From Aphanocapsa sp. GSE-SYN-MK-11-07L (GTDB lineage Bacteria > Cyanobacteriota > Cyanobacteriia > Thermosynechococcales > Thermosynechococcaceae): a DNA stretch of 64,000 nucleotides. Of this stretch, positions 53,908 through 61,612 are shown in pieces. A model generated the notes under the pieces. That model was not told the DNA's origin and searched no databases. It saw only the letters and a program-made list of their open reading frames with translations. The stretch is taken from contig JAHHGS010000065.1 in the NCBI GenBank assembly GCA_019359715.1, positions 1-64,000 of the forward strand, read 5' to 3'. Both the position numbers and the translations under genes were made by a program. How positions within the stretch are numbered: position 1 is the first letter of the stretch; the number at the start of each line of letters is the position of its first letter.

Positions 53908-54579
53908 ATGATCGCTCATCCTAGCCTAGAACAACTGGCTGCCCAGCTTAAAAGCCCAATTTTAAAAGATCGGGTGTTGGCTTTGATTGAGCTGAAAAAA
54001 GAAACCATTTCTGTCCAAGATGCCTATCCATTGCTGAAGCAGGCGATCGCCGATGAAAATGTCCAGATTCGCGGCATGGCAGCTTTCTCACTTGGCATTA
54101 AGCAAACGCCCGAAAATTGGTCGATTCTGACCGAGCTATTAAACGCTGACCCAGACTATAACGTGCGAGCGATGGCTGCCGGAGCCTTAGGCTATCTGGA
54201 AGACAAGCGCGCCGTCGATTGTCTGCGTCACGCTTTTTATGAAGATACAAGCTGGTTAGTCCAGTTCAGCGCTGCGGTTGCCCTCGGCAATTTGCGCGAC
54301 CTTCAGGCCCAAGCTGTTTTGCTAGAGGCGCTAGCTAGCTCAAATACACTGCTGCAAGAGGCGGCGGTGATGGCGCTAGGCGAAATTGGCGCGGTTGAAC
54401 ACGTCGATCGCCTGCTCAGCTTTGTCAACTCCAATGACTGGATGCTGCGGAAACGGTTAGCAGAGGCTTTAGGCAATTTACCCTGTCCCCAAAGTCAGTC
54501 AGCTCTAAAATTTTTGCAGAAGGACGCGCACCCACAGGTTGCCGCAGCCGCCAAGTTAGCCCTCGAAGATTCAGAATAA
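53908..54579 (+). CDS. HEAT-repeat protein, NblB/CpcE-type bilin lyase homologue
   Basis: This is a 223-residue all-helical protein built of HEAT repeats (NVQIRGMAAFSLG; NVRAMAAGALGYL; WLVQFSAAVALGNL; LLQEAAVMALGEIG; WMLRKRLAEALGNL). The length and repeat pattern resemble NblB, a bilin-lyase homologue needed for phycobilisome breakdown, and the CpcE/CpcF family. The neighbouring genes (phycobiliprotein-like and CpcS-like) support a role with bilin proteins, but HEAT similarity alone is not specific. The ATG at 53908 starts the first repeat. Confidence 0.75.
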   Translation: MIAHPSLEQLAAQLKSPILKDRVLALIELKKETISVQDAYPLLKQAIADENVQIRGMAAFSLGIKQTPENWSILTELLNADPDYNVRAMAAGALGYLEDKRAVDCLRHAFYEDTSWLVQFSAAVALGNLRDLQAQAVLLEALASSNTLLQEAAVMALGEIGAVEHVDRLLSFVNSNDWMLRKRLAEALGNLPCPQSQSALKFLQKDAHPQVAAAAKLALEDSE

Positions 54580-54651
54580 AGCTTTCAGAACCGTAACCTA
54601 GAAAATTCTAAATCAGTTCACCTATCTGATTCGACATACCTATCGTCAAGA

Positions 54652-55230
54652 CTAATCACGAAATTGCTTGAGTTGCTCAATCAGGCGATCGAAGTAGGGG
54701 GCAAGGGTGGCTGACTGGTCTGGGGCAACCCGCTTTAAGCTAGCCGTCTTGATTCCTTCTAGCCCGACCACCATTGCATCAAGCGGCACCTGCAATTCTT
54801 GATAGAGCAGTTGCATGTAATGCAGTCCTTCGGAACTGGTGTAATCCGTTCGCTGACCGACAATGCCGTAGGTAATGCAGCGTAAAAAGTGCCAAAAGTC
54901 TCGCCAGCAGGCAGCAGCCCGTTCTGGCGGGTAAAGTCCGCCTCCCGGTTCAGTCATGTTGGGAAAAGTTTGGATGACCTGCGCTCTGGCTTCATCAACA
55001 ATTTCGCTGACCTGATCGCGCAGCAGTTGAACAACTGGCAATAGCTGCGAGGACTGGGGCGACAGGGTTTGAAGTTGCTCAAGCTCTTGATCAGTCAAGT
55101 AACACCCTTGGTCATCGGCGGCCTGGAAAAGGGCGATCGAGTCCACAGAATGGCTGTCTTGCCAAGTTGAAAAGCTGACAATTCTGGCTTTTTGGATCAG
55201 CTCTCGAACTTTTTCGCTCAGTGGTGCCAT
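54652..55230 (-). CDS. Phycobiliprotein-like globin (phycobilisome protein family)
   Basis: This is a 192-residue protein. The segment PPERAAACWRDFWHFLRCITYGIVG matches (in pieces) the phycobiliprotein chromophore region, with the Cys in the position that binds bilin in allophycocyanin and phycocyanin. GLHYMQLLYQELQVP followed by AMVVGLEGIK matches the C-terminal helix. The N-terminal part is divergent and longer than in core subunits. It is not in an apc or cpc operon. It could be a minor bilin carrier or regulator. Start ATG 55228-55230, which overlaps a rightward ATG in CCATGG. Confidence 0.78.
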   Translation of the reverse strand: MAPLSEKVRELIQKARIVSFSTWQDSHSVDSIALFQAADDQGCYLTDQELEQLQTLSPQSSQLLPVVQLLRDQVSEIVDEARAQVIQTFPNMTEPGGGLYPPERAAACWRDFWHFLRCITYGIVGQRTDYTSSEGLHYMQLLYQELQVPLDAMVVGLEGIKTASLKRVAPDQSATLAPYFDRLIEQLKQFRD

Positions 55231-55408
55231 GGTCAAAATTCAACTTAAATTCAGGACTCAAACCACTCCCATTTTTGCATTAGCGGGCCGCCCTAAATCT
55301 GTGATGATTTTAAGCTGGTTGGCAAATCAAAATCCTGACGTGAATCCAATCAAACCCAGCCCTCAGCACTTTGCCATAGAGTGGAGAAAGCTGCTACTAC
55401 TCACACCT

Positions 55409-56068
55409 ATGGATCTTCAGCAAATCGAAACCGATCTGCAAAACCCGGATTTTCAATATCGTCTCAAGGCGATCGCTGCCCTCAAAGATTACCCTTCAGA
55501 GGTGGCAGTTCCGATTTTGAGCCGCCATTTACACGACTCTGAGTTTTTAGTCCGATCGTTTGTGGCGATGGGTTTAGGCAAACAGCGGATCGACAAATCC
55601 TTTGCCCTGCTGCTTCAGATCATGAAATTTGACAATACGCCGAACGTGCGGGCCGAAGCCGCCAACTCTTTATCGCTGTTTGGACGAATTTCAGCCTCTC
55701 ATTTGGTGCAAGCGTTTGTGCAGGATGATCACTGGCTGGTGCGGCGCAGCATTTTAGCTGCCTTGGTTGAATTAGGCTGCGCTGAAGAAGTGTTAGAGGT
55801 TTGCCAAGAAGCGCTCAAGGGTGAAGATCAGCCCGTCCAAGAAACGGCAGTCGATGCGCTGGGATCGCTGGCCCAGACTCGGCAACAGGCAGCCGCCCTG
55901 TCTCATTTGCTGGTGCTTAAGGATGCTCCGAGCGATCGCCTGCGGGTGCGAGTCGCCTATGCGCTGAAGCAGTTTGAACACCCAGCAGCCAAAGATGCGC
56001 TGGCTCAACTCAGACAAGACCCCAGCCATCAGGTGATCGGGGCGGCGCTCGAAGATTTAGTCCCCTAA
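55409..56068 (+). CDS. HEAT-repeat protein
   Basis: This is an approximately 219-residue protein from the chosen start MDLQQIETDLQNPDFQYRLK. HEAT repeats are clear: KAIAALKDYPSEVAVPIL, FLVRSFVAMGLGKQR, NVRAEAANSLSLFGRI, WLVRRSILAALVELG, PVQETAVDALGSLA and RLRVRVAYALKQFE. It is similar in size and pattern to the HEAT protein at 53908, and both flank the phycobiliprotein-like gene. The frame is open back to an ATG at 55229, but the first 60 residues lack repeats and overlap the divergent gene's start. Confidence 0.75.
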   Translation: MDLQQIETDLQNPDFQYRLKAIAALKDYPSEVAVPILSRHLHDSEFLVRSFVAMGLGKQRIDKSFALLLQIMKFDNTPNVRAEAANSLSLFGRISASHLVQAFVQDDHWLVRRSILAALVELGCAEEVLEVCQEALKGEDQPVQETAVDALGSLAQTRQQAAALSHLLVLKDAPSDRLRVRVAYALKQFEHPAAKDALAQLRQDPSHQVIGAALEDLVP

Positions 56069-56201
56069 TCGCTAACGCATAAATTGGCTAAAATGTCTAT
56101 AGCGATGTAGCGACGGTTACAGATTTTTACAGAAAAACTGTCAAAGTCAGGGAGGATTTAAGGCAACTTTTGGCCATGCTGAGGTCAAGCAGGAGGAGAT
56201 T

Positions 56202-56405
56202 ATGGCTAAGTTATTGGGGTCAGGGCAGATGACCTGGAAACTTGAAGGGGCGATCGACTGCGCTTTGCACTTGCGGCATCATCCCTCCGAGCCGTGGTTT
56301 CCCTACGAAAATTTTCCAGAATACGTTGTTGCCGATCCCCCGGAAATTTCTAAGGGGTATGCCACTTTTCTGGCATTGCTGAAGAAAGGCTGGACGACAG
56401 TTTGA
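56202..56405 (+). CDS. Short hypothetical protein
   Basis: This is a 67-residue protein with WKLEGAIDCALHLRHHPSEP and WFPYENFPEYVVADPPE. It has no recognised domain. The ATG has a very strong ribosome binding site (AGGAGGAG, 5 nt spacing), so translation is likely. It lies between the HEAT gene and the CpcS-like lyase on the same strand and could be part of that unit. Confidence 0.6.
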   Translation: MAKLLGSGQMTWKLEGAIDCALHLRHHPSEPWFPYENFPEYVVADPPEISKGYATFLALLKKGWTTV

Positions 56406-56510
56406 ATAATATGAAGTAGCATGAAGGAGTGTAAAAATTTCGCAAACAGCTTGACTTAGGTGCTTGTTTACGCAGTATTGAAACTTTAGTCTTGGTGAGG
56501 TTTGGTTCAG

Positions 56511-57050
56511 ATGGTATCGCAAACAGCTCAGCTCTCTTTGGCATCCCTGGTGCAAGCGTTTTTTCAGCAATCTGAGGGAGAGTGGCGATCGCAGCGTCGC
56601 TACTACACCCTCAAAGACGGAGCCGGAGAAGCTCAAGAAGTTGTTAGCCTTTTGACCGTCAAGTTTTTAGCTCAAGGAGATTCACAGCTAATTGAGCTGG
56701 CTCACTTACATCAACTGGCAGACGAAACCGCCTTAACCTGCGGTGTCCTCACGACTTGGGACAGTAATTACATCGGGCCGAGTCCTAAGCAGATGCAGGG
56801 TTCTACTGTTTTTGGTGTGCTGGGAACAGGCCTGTATCGCGATCGCGGCTTTTCGACCACCAAGCCAGTGATTGCCCAATTCTCAATGCGCGACCCGAAG
56901 ACAATGTGCCTACGCACCGAGTACAGCGGCAATGTGTTTGAAGAAGAAGTCAAGCTAATTGGCACCCAGTATCGCACTCGCCAAACCATCATTTCTCGCG
57001 CTGGTCAAGAGCAAATGATTGGGCAGTATCTAGAGAACCGAATCGCCTAG
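56511..57050 (+). CDS. cpcS: CpcS/CpeS family phycobiliprotein lyase
   Basis: This is a 179-residue protein with the lipocalin-like S/U-type lyase blocks: LVQAFFQQSEGEWRSQRRYY, LTCGVLTTWDSNY, STVFGVLGTGLYRDRGF, QFSMRDPKTMCLRTEYSG and EEEVKLIGTQYRTRQTII. Such enzymes attach phycocyanobilin to Cys in phycobiliproteins. I chose ATG 56511, with GAGGT about 10 nt upstream; a TTG three codons earlier is less likely. A strong terminator follows. CpcS and CpcU cannot be told apart here. Confidence 0.87.
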   Translation: MVSQTAQLSLASLVQAFFQQSEGEWRSQRRYYTLKDGAGEAQEVVSLLTVKFLAQGDSQLIELAHLHQLADETALTCGVLTTWDSNYIGPSPKQMQGSTVFGVLGTGLYRDRGFSTTKPVIAQFSMRDPKTMCLRTEYSGNVFEEEVKLIGTQYRTRQTIISRAGQEQMIGQYLENRIA

Positions 57051-57069
57051 TCAACAAAACAAGCCTGAC

Positions 57070-57104
57070 AGCTCAAAAGCCTCGCATTGCGAGGCTTTTG
57101 AGCT
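57070..57104. terminator. Strong bidirectional-type hairpin
   Basis: Perfect 16-bp arms (57070-57085 and 57089-57104) surround a 3-nt loop with internal AAAA/TTTT. It lies 20 bp after the lyase stop and 34 bp before the stop of the convergent gene at 57138. Confidence 0.8.
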
Positions 57105-57137
57105 ATAGAGTCCCATTAGGTTAAGTGCTAGAAGTCG

Positions 57138-57407
57138 TTACCACGGGTCGGCAATTTGAAAGCGATCGCCATCAAACCCGTTTTCTACAGTGGCTTCTAG
57201 CTTGGGAGCAAATGGCGCAGGCTTGGATATCACCTGGGTTGGCGAGTCAGGAATGTCAAAAGCCATTAATAGTAAAGCGGCGATCGTAATAATTAGCTGC
57301 TCTGTCAGCCGGAGGGCAAACAGTATTACCACTGCCATTACTAATCCGACTGTCCGAATTGTCCTGAGAAACGTAGGAAGCACCTTGCTGCTAGGTGCAA
57401 TAAACAT
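57138..57407 (-). CDS. Small membrane protein, unknown function
   Basis: This is an approximately 89-residue protein with one long hydrophobic stretch (TVGLVMAVVILFALRLTEQL and IITIAALLLMAFD, perhaps two helices) and a polar C-terminus. ATG 57405-57407 has GGAGAACAACAG just upstream, a good ribosome binding site; an ATG 20 codons earlier (57467) is weaker. It is convergent with the lyase gene and shares its terminator. No family recognised. Confidence 0.6.
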   Translation of the reverse strand: MFIAPSSKVLPTFLRTIRTVGLVMAVVILFALRLTEQLIITIAALLLMAFDIPDSPTQVISKPAPFAPKLEATVENGFDGDRFQIADPW

Positions 57408-57749
57408 CTGTTGTTCTCCTAATCCTGCCAGTGGAGCACTGTAGGCAGATTCAGCACAAGTGTCCATTAATTTACTACCCTATTTAACCTGTTCAATTTC
57501 AATCCTGCCTTATTTAAAACCCTGATCAGCAGAATCACAAGGAACTTCATACTTTTGGACGGTATTTTGATCCAGGATTACTCATACTTTTTAACTCAAA
57601 CCCTCTGCAAGCAAGACTCGATGCGATCAGACTACCCGGTTCCAGCGACAGCGAGAGTAATACTCTGATCGCTATTTAATTGCTTCTGCTGGCGATCGAC
57701 GGATAATAAATGACAATCGATTTTTTTAATTTGACTCGGAGAAAATCAA
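57408..57749. other. Divergent gap of about 340 bp
   Basis: It lies between the small membrane protein and the serine hydrolase gene. No gene or clear signal was found; it probably contains promoters for both. Confidence 0.4.
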
Positions 57750-58754
57750 GTGAAACTGAGATGGCTGTTGCCGAGTATCGTAAGTGCGGTTTTGATTTCA
57801 GAACCAGCCAGGGCAGATCAGCCCTATCAATTTGCTCATCAACCTACAGTGCCCACTGCAATTGCTCAAGCCTCAACTCCCCTAACTGCCCCGTCTGCTA
57901 CGCCAGACTTGGGGGTTTTGCCTTTGGGACAACCTTTAACCTGGCTCCAGCAGCGTTTAGCAACTTACCGCACCCGCTACCCTGCCTTCAGAACTGGGAT
58001 GTTTTTCTTGGATATGGACAACGGCAATTATGCTGACCTGAATGGAACCCAAGTTTTCCCCGCCGCTAGCATTATTAAGCTGCCGATTTTGGTTGCATTT
58101 TTCCAAGCTGTTGATGCTGGCAAAGTCCGACTGGATGAAACGCTGACCATGCGCCCAGAAATGATCGCCTCTGGGTCGGGTGAAATGCAATTTTTACGCC
58201 CTTGGAGTAAGTTCAGCGCCCTGCACACCGTCACCCAAATGAGTGTGATCAGCGACAATACAGCCACCAACATGATCCTGCGCCGCTTGGGAGGCGCAAC
58301 CGTCGTTAATCAGCGGTTTCGCAGTTGGGGACTGCAACAAACGACGATTCGGAATTGGTTGCCTGACTTGCGGGGGACAAATACCACCACGCCCAAAGAG
58401 TTGGTCTATTTGCTTTTACAGCTTGAGCAAGGCAAGTTGCTCTCACCCCAGACCCAACAGCAAGCCTTTGGCATCCTGACTAGGACAAAGAATCGGAAAC
58501 TGCTGGCAGCAGGTGTCGGCCCAGGCGCTGTGATTGCCCATAAGACCGGAGATATTGGCTTCATGCTAGGAGATGCAGGCCTGGTTAGAATGCCGAGCGG
58601 AAAGCGCTACATGGCAGCCGTGATTGCTAAAACTCCCTACGATGACCCCAAAGGATGGGATTTTATGCGCGATGTTTCCCGGATTGTCTACACTTACCTG
58701 AGTCAGCCAGCACCAGCGGCCCTAGAGGAGCCAAGGGATTCAAATGGCTTCTAA
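57750..58754 (+). CDS. Class A beta-lactamase-like serine hydrolase
   Basis: This is a 334-residue exported protein. The signal peptide [20 protein letters not shown] ends near RA-D. The catalytic motifs are Ser107-x-x-Lys (PAASIIKLP), SDN ([12 protein letters not shown]), and KTG (IAHKTGDIG). Overall it resembles class A beta-lactamases; chromosomal cyanobacterial homologues may hydrolyse beta-lactams or act on peptidoglycan precursors. It starts at GTG with GGAG upstream. Its 3' end overlaps the convergent ispF by 15 bp. Confidence 0.87.
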   Translation: MKLRWLLPSIVSAVLISEPARADQPYQFAHQPTVPTAIAQASTPLTAPSATPDLGVLPLGQPLTWLQQRLATYRTRYPAFRTGMFFLDMDNGNYADLNGTQVFPAASIIKLPILVAFFQAVDAGKVRLDETLTMRPEMIASGSGEMQFLRPWSKFSALHTVTQMSVISDNTATNMILRRLGGATVVNQRFRSWGLQQTTIRNWLPDLRGTNTTTPKELVYLLLQLEQGKLLSPQTQQQAFGILTRTKNRKLLAAGVGPGAVIAHKTGDIGFMLGDAGLVRMPSGKRYMAAVIAKTPYDDPKGWDFMRDVSRIVYTYLSQPAPAALEEPRDSNGF

Positions 58755-59222
58755 CAAAGCCACGGCATAGGCAGCAATCCCCTCTTCTCGGCCGACTGGG
58801 CCGAGTTTTTCGTTTGTGGTGGCTTTAATGCCGATCTGTTCAGGCTGAATTTGCAGCACCGTGGCTAGGCGATCGCGCATGGCCGCAATATGCCCCTTTA
58901 GCTTTGGGCGCTCTGCTACCACCACCGAGTCAATATTACCGACTTGCCAACCTTGGGCTTGAATTAGCTCCGCAACTTGAGCAAGCAACTGTAAACTATC
59001 TGCCCCGGCCCACTGCGGGTCGGTGGGAGGAAAGTAATGCCCAATATCTCCTAAGCTCAAAGCTCCCAGCAGGGCATCCATAATCGCGTGGGTCAATACA
59101 TCGGCATCGCTGTGCCCTAGTAAACCCAGCTCGTGCTCAATTTTAACCCCGCCTAAAATCAGCGATCGCCCAGCCACCAACTGATGAATATCGTAGCCAT
59201 TGCCAATCCGAACTTGAGCCAT
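58740..59222 (-). CDS. ispF: 2-C-methyl-D-erythritol 2,4-cyclodiphosphate synthase
   Basis: This 160-residue enzyme of the MEP isoprenoid pathway converts CDP-ME-2-phosphate to MEcPP. It has [11 protein letters not shown] (metal-binding DxH), [35 protein letters not shown] and [20 protein letters not shown]. It forms homotrimers with Zn at the active site. Length is full. Start ATG 59220-59222. Its end overlaps the convergent hydrolase gene. Confidence 0.95.
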   Translation of the reverse strand: MAQVRIGNGYDIHQLVAGRSLILGGVKIEHELGLLGHSDADVLTHAIMDALLGALSLGDIGHYFPPTDPQWAGADSLQLLAQVAELIQAQGWQVGNIDSVVVAERPKLKGHIAAMRDRLATVLQIQPEQIGIKATTNEKLGPVGREEGIAAYAVALLEAI

Positions 59223-59270
59223 TTTTGAAAGACAATCAAAGTGAGATGCTCGTAGGTGTTGAGACTTCTA

Positions 59271-59483
59271 ATGGCTCAAACTGAATTCCATTATCTCCCG
59301 GAAAGGGCTGGCGATGATCATTTTTACCCAGCCAAATTTCTAGGGGAATGGAGTTATGAACCGGATAAGCATCACAAGTTCGTCCAGCAACTTGCCAATT
59401 TTACACGCCATACATACGCTGCTGTAGGAAGGAATGTTAGGGTCGTCAGCAAAAATCATTCGCTCAATAGACCTCTTGCATGA
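59271..59483 (+). pseudogene. Short ORF whose 3' end is replaced by a MITE
   Basis: The frame MAQTEFHYLPERAGDD...YAAVGRNVRVVSKNHSLN runs into the left end of the MITE (codons RPLA then stop lie in the repeat). The protein is not recognised and no ribosome binding site is obvious. It may be the head of a gene cut by the insertion, or a chance frame. Confidence 0.3.
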
Positions 59484-59600
59484 ATCATCAAGATAAACGA
59501 TTTTTCGTCCCCCTAGCCCCCCAATTTTGGGGGAACCGGTTCTTAAGTCCCCCAGAATTGGGGGATTTAAGGGGCTTTCCAGTATTCATACAAGAGGTCT
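59469..59600. mobile_element. MITE-like element of about 132 bp
   Basis: Terminal inverted repeats AGACCTCTTGCATGAAT (59469-59485) and its complement (59584-59600) match at 16 of 17 positions. The ends could be flanked by TA or AAT duplications. The interior holds a C-rich/G-rich inverted repeat (CCCCCTAGCCCCCCAATT... with ...AATTGGGGGATTTAAGGGG) but no ORF, so it would need a transposase in trans. The downstream 126 bp to trmD hold only a start-less leftward open frame. Confidence 0.8.
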
Positions 59601-59726
59601 AATATCTGGCGGGAGTATTTTAGCTTCAGTTGTGGCGCTATTTTTGCCCATACGCCGTGCCAGGAAAGTAAATCTTTCTCGAACTCACTAATTTTACCAA
59701 GGTTGACAGCTTCAGAAAGTGATTGC

Positions 59727-60431
59727 TCAATTCTGACTCTGCTGGGCTTTTAGCCATTTCGCATAGAGGTCGGGGCGGCGATCGCGGGTGCGTTGCTGTT
59801 GCTGTTCGTAGCGCCAGCGCTCAATTTCACCGTGATTGCCTGAGCGCAGCACCTCTGGTATGCCCCAGCCCCGAAACTCGGCAGGGCGAGTGTAGTGGGG
59901 GTAGTCGAGTAAACCTGCTTCAAAGCTCTCTAGCTTTAAAGATTCCTCCTTGCCAACGGTGCCGGGAAGCAGTCGAATGACGCCATTCAGCAGCGCTAAG
60001 GCCGGAATTTCGCCACAGGTGAGAACAAAATCACCCAGAGAGACTTCTCGCGTCACTAAATGATCCACTACTCGCTCGTCTACCCCTTCGTAGTGCCCGC
60101 AAATGATCACCAACTGATCAACATTTTGGGCAAAGTCCTGGAACATTTGCTGCTGCATCGGCTCCCCTTGGGGAGTCATCAGCAGCAAATGACGGCGGGG
60201 CAAGCGCGGCAGCGCTTCTACAGCGGCAAAAATGGGTTCTGGCTTCAGCACCATGCCGACTCCTCCCCCGTAAGGCTCATCGTCAACTCGATGGTGCTTA
60301 TCGGTGGTAAAGTCGCGTGGGTTAGTGAGGTGAACTTCGGCAATTTTTTTGGCCAAAGCTTTGCCAATTAGCCCGGACTCGAGGGGAGAGTTAAAAAACT
60401 CAGGAAATAAAGTGACAAGATCAAAACGCAC
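59727..60431 (-). CDS. trmD: tRNA (guanine-N1-)-methyltransferase
   Basis: This 234-residue SPOUT enzyme methylates G37 next to the anticodon to prevent frameshifting. It has MRFDLVTLFPEFF, YGGGVGMVLKPEPIF, IICGHYEGVDERV, SLGDFVLTCGEIPALALLNG (knot region), GTVGKEESLKLESFEAGLLD and YPHYTRPAEFRGWGIPEVL. The start is GTG at 60429-60431 with a weak ribosome binding site. It lies just downstream of the divergent cphB promoter region. Confidence 0.95.
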   Translation of the reverse strand: MRFDLVTLFPEFFNSPLESGLIGKALAKKIAEVHLTNPRDFTTDKHHRVDDEPYGGGVGMVLKPEPIFAAVEALPRLPRRHLLLMTPQGEPMQQQMFQDFAQNVDQLVIICGHYEGVDERVVDHLVTREVSLGDFVLTCGEIPALALLNGVIRLLPGTVGKEESLKLESFEAGLLDYPHYTRPAEFRGWGIPEVLRSGNHGEIERWRYEQQQQRTRDRRPDLYAKWLKAQQSQN

Positions 60432-60644
60432 GATCGCAGGGTCAGAAATAACAATTGAGGTTCAGTTGGCGCCACTAACCTGTAAATGTGATGAGTTAAT
60501 GGCAAAAGGCTCGAAAAAGATGTTCATAAAACCTTAAATCTTTCTAGAATAATCTGACATGGCCCGTGATAAATCCAATCAGAAACTTCTGGTCAAAGGG
60601 AGGGGCGTTCGTTAACCTTGAAACTTAGATCACTTTGGATCAAT

Positions 60645-61511
60645 ATGTTGCAGTTGACCTCTCAACCCTCTGAACCCAGCACCCTTCTACCCATCAAGAG
60701 TGCTGTGATGGCGATCGGCGGGGCCGAAGACAAAGTGCGCGGGCGGCAGATTTTGCAAACCTTTTTTAACCGGGCCGGGGGTGAGGAGGCAATAATTGCG
60801 GTGATTCCCTCCGCCTCCCGCGAACCGGATGTGATGGGACAGGTTTACCTCGATATTTTTACAGAGATGGGGGCCAAGGGAGTGGAAGTGATGATGGTGA
60901 CAGAGCGCCATCACGGGGAAGACGATCAGCTCCTCACTAGTTTAGAAGACTGTACCGGCGTGTTTATGTCTGGTGGCGACCAAATTCGCCTCTGTGCCCT
61001 GCTCGAAGACACGCCTTTAATGGAAAAGGTGAGGGCGAAAGTTTGGCAGGGAGAAGTTGTGCTGGCCGGCACCAGTGCGGGAGCGGCCGTTTTAGGGCAC
61101 CACATGATTGCCAGCGGCGGCAGCGGCGAAGCGCCCAATCGGGCCCTCGTCGATATGGCGATCGGGCTAGGCATTATTCCAGAGGTAATTGTGGACCAGC
61201 ATTTTTATAACCGGAATCGGCTGGCTCGTTTGATTAGCGCGATCGCCGCTCACCCCGACCGGCTTGGGATCGGGGTTGATGAAGACACCTGCGCTCTGTT
61301 TGAAGCCGATGGCTTAATTCAAGTAATTGGGAAAGGGGCAGTGACGATCGTTGATCCCCGCCATGTCACCTGTAGCAACTACAACAGCACCGGCATGACT
61401 GATCCCTTGAGTCTTTACAACTTGAAGCTGCATGTCTTAAGCCACGGGGACTGTTATGACTTGCACAAACACGAAGTTCACAGCCAGAAAGCTGAGTTTC
61501 CATCTGTTTGA
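60645..61511 (+). CDS. cphB: Cyanophycinase
   Basis: This 288-residue serine peptidase (S51 type) degrades the nitrogen reserve cyanophycin to beta-Asp-Arg dipeptides. AIGGAEDKVRGRQILQTFF, FMSGGDQIRL, and the nucleophile elbow AGTSAGAAVLGH (Ser144) are diagnostic; DQHFYNRNRLARLISAIA follows. I chose ATG 60645-60647; an in-frame TTG nine codons upstream (60618) is an alternative. It lies 101 bp upstream of cphA on the same strand, the usual cyanobacterial arrangement. Confidence 0.95.
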   Translation: MLQLTSQPSEPSTLLPIKSAVMAIGGAEDKVRGRQILQTFFNRAGGEEAIIAVIPSASREPDVMGQVYLDIFTEMGAKGVEVMMVTERHHGEDDQLLTSLEDCTGVFMSGGDQIRLCALLEDTPLMEKVRAKVWQGEVVLAGTSAGAAVLGHHMIASGGSGEAPNRALVDMAIGLGIIPEVIVDQHFYNRNRLARLISAIAAHPDRLGIGVDEDTCALFEADGLIQVIGKGAVTIVDPRHVTCSNYNSTGMTDPLSLYNLKLHVLSHGDCYDLHKHEVHSQKAEFPSV

Positions 61512-61612
61512 ACGTTGATTTGCGTTTGCGATCGCCCGCTTAAGTTGCGTTAGCATCAGCTACTAATTTTCTCTCCGTCTATGATATTCTTTATTGCCCC
61601 TTAAGTCTTCCC

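Noticed and set aside
55229-55408. N-terminal 60-residue extension of the HEAT protein
   Set aside because: It lacks HEAT pattern, overlaps the divergent gene start, and the repeat-containing protein begins naturally at MDLQQIETDL (55409).
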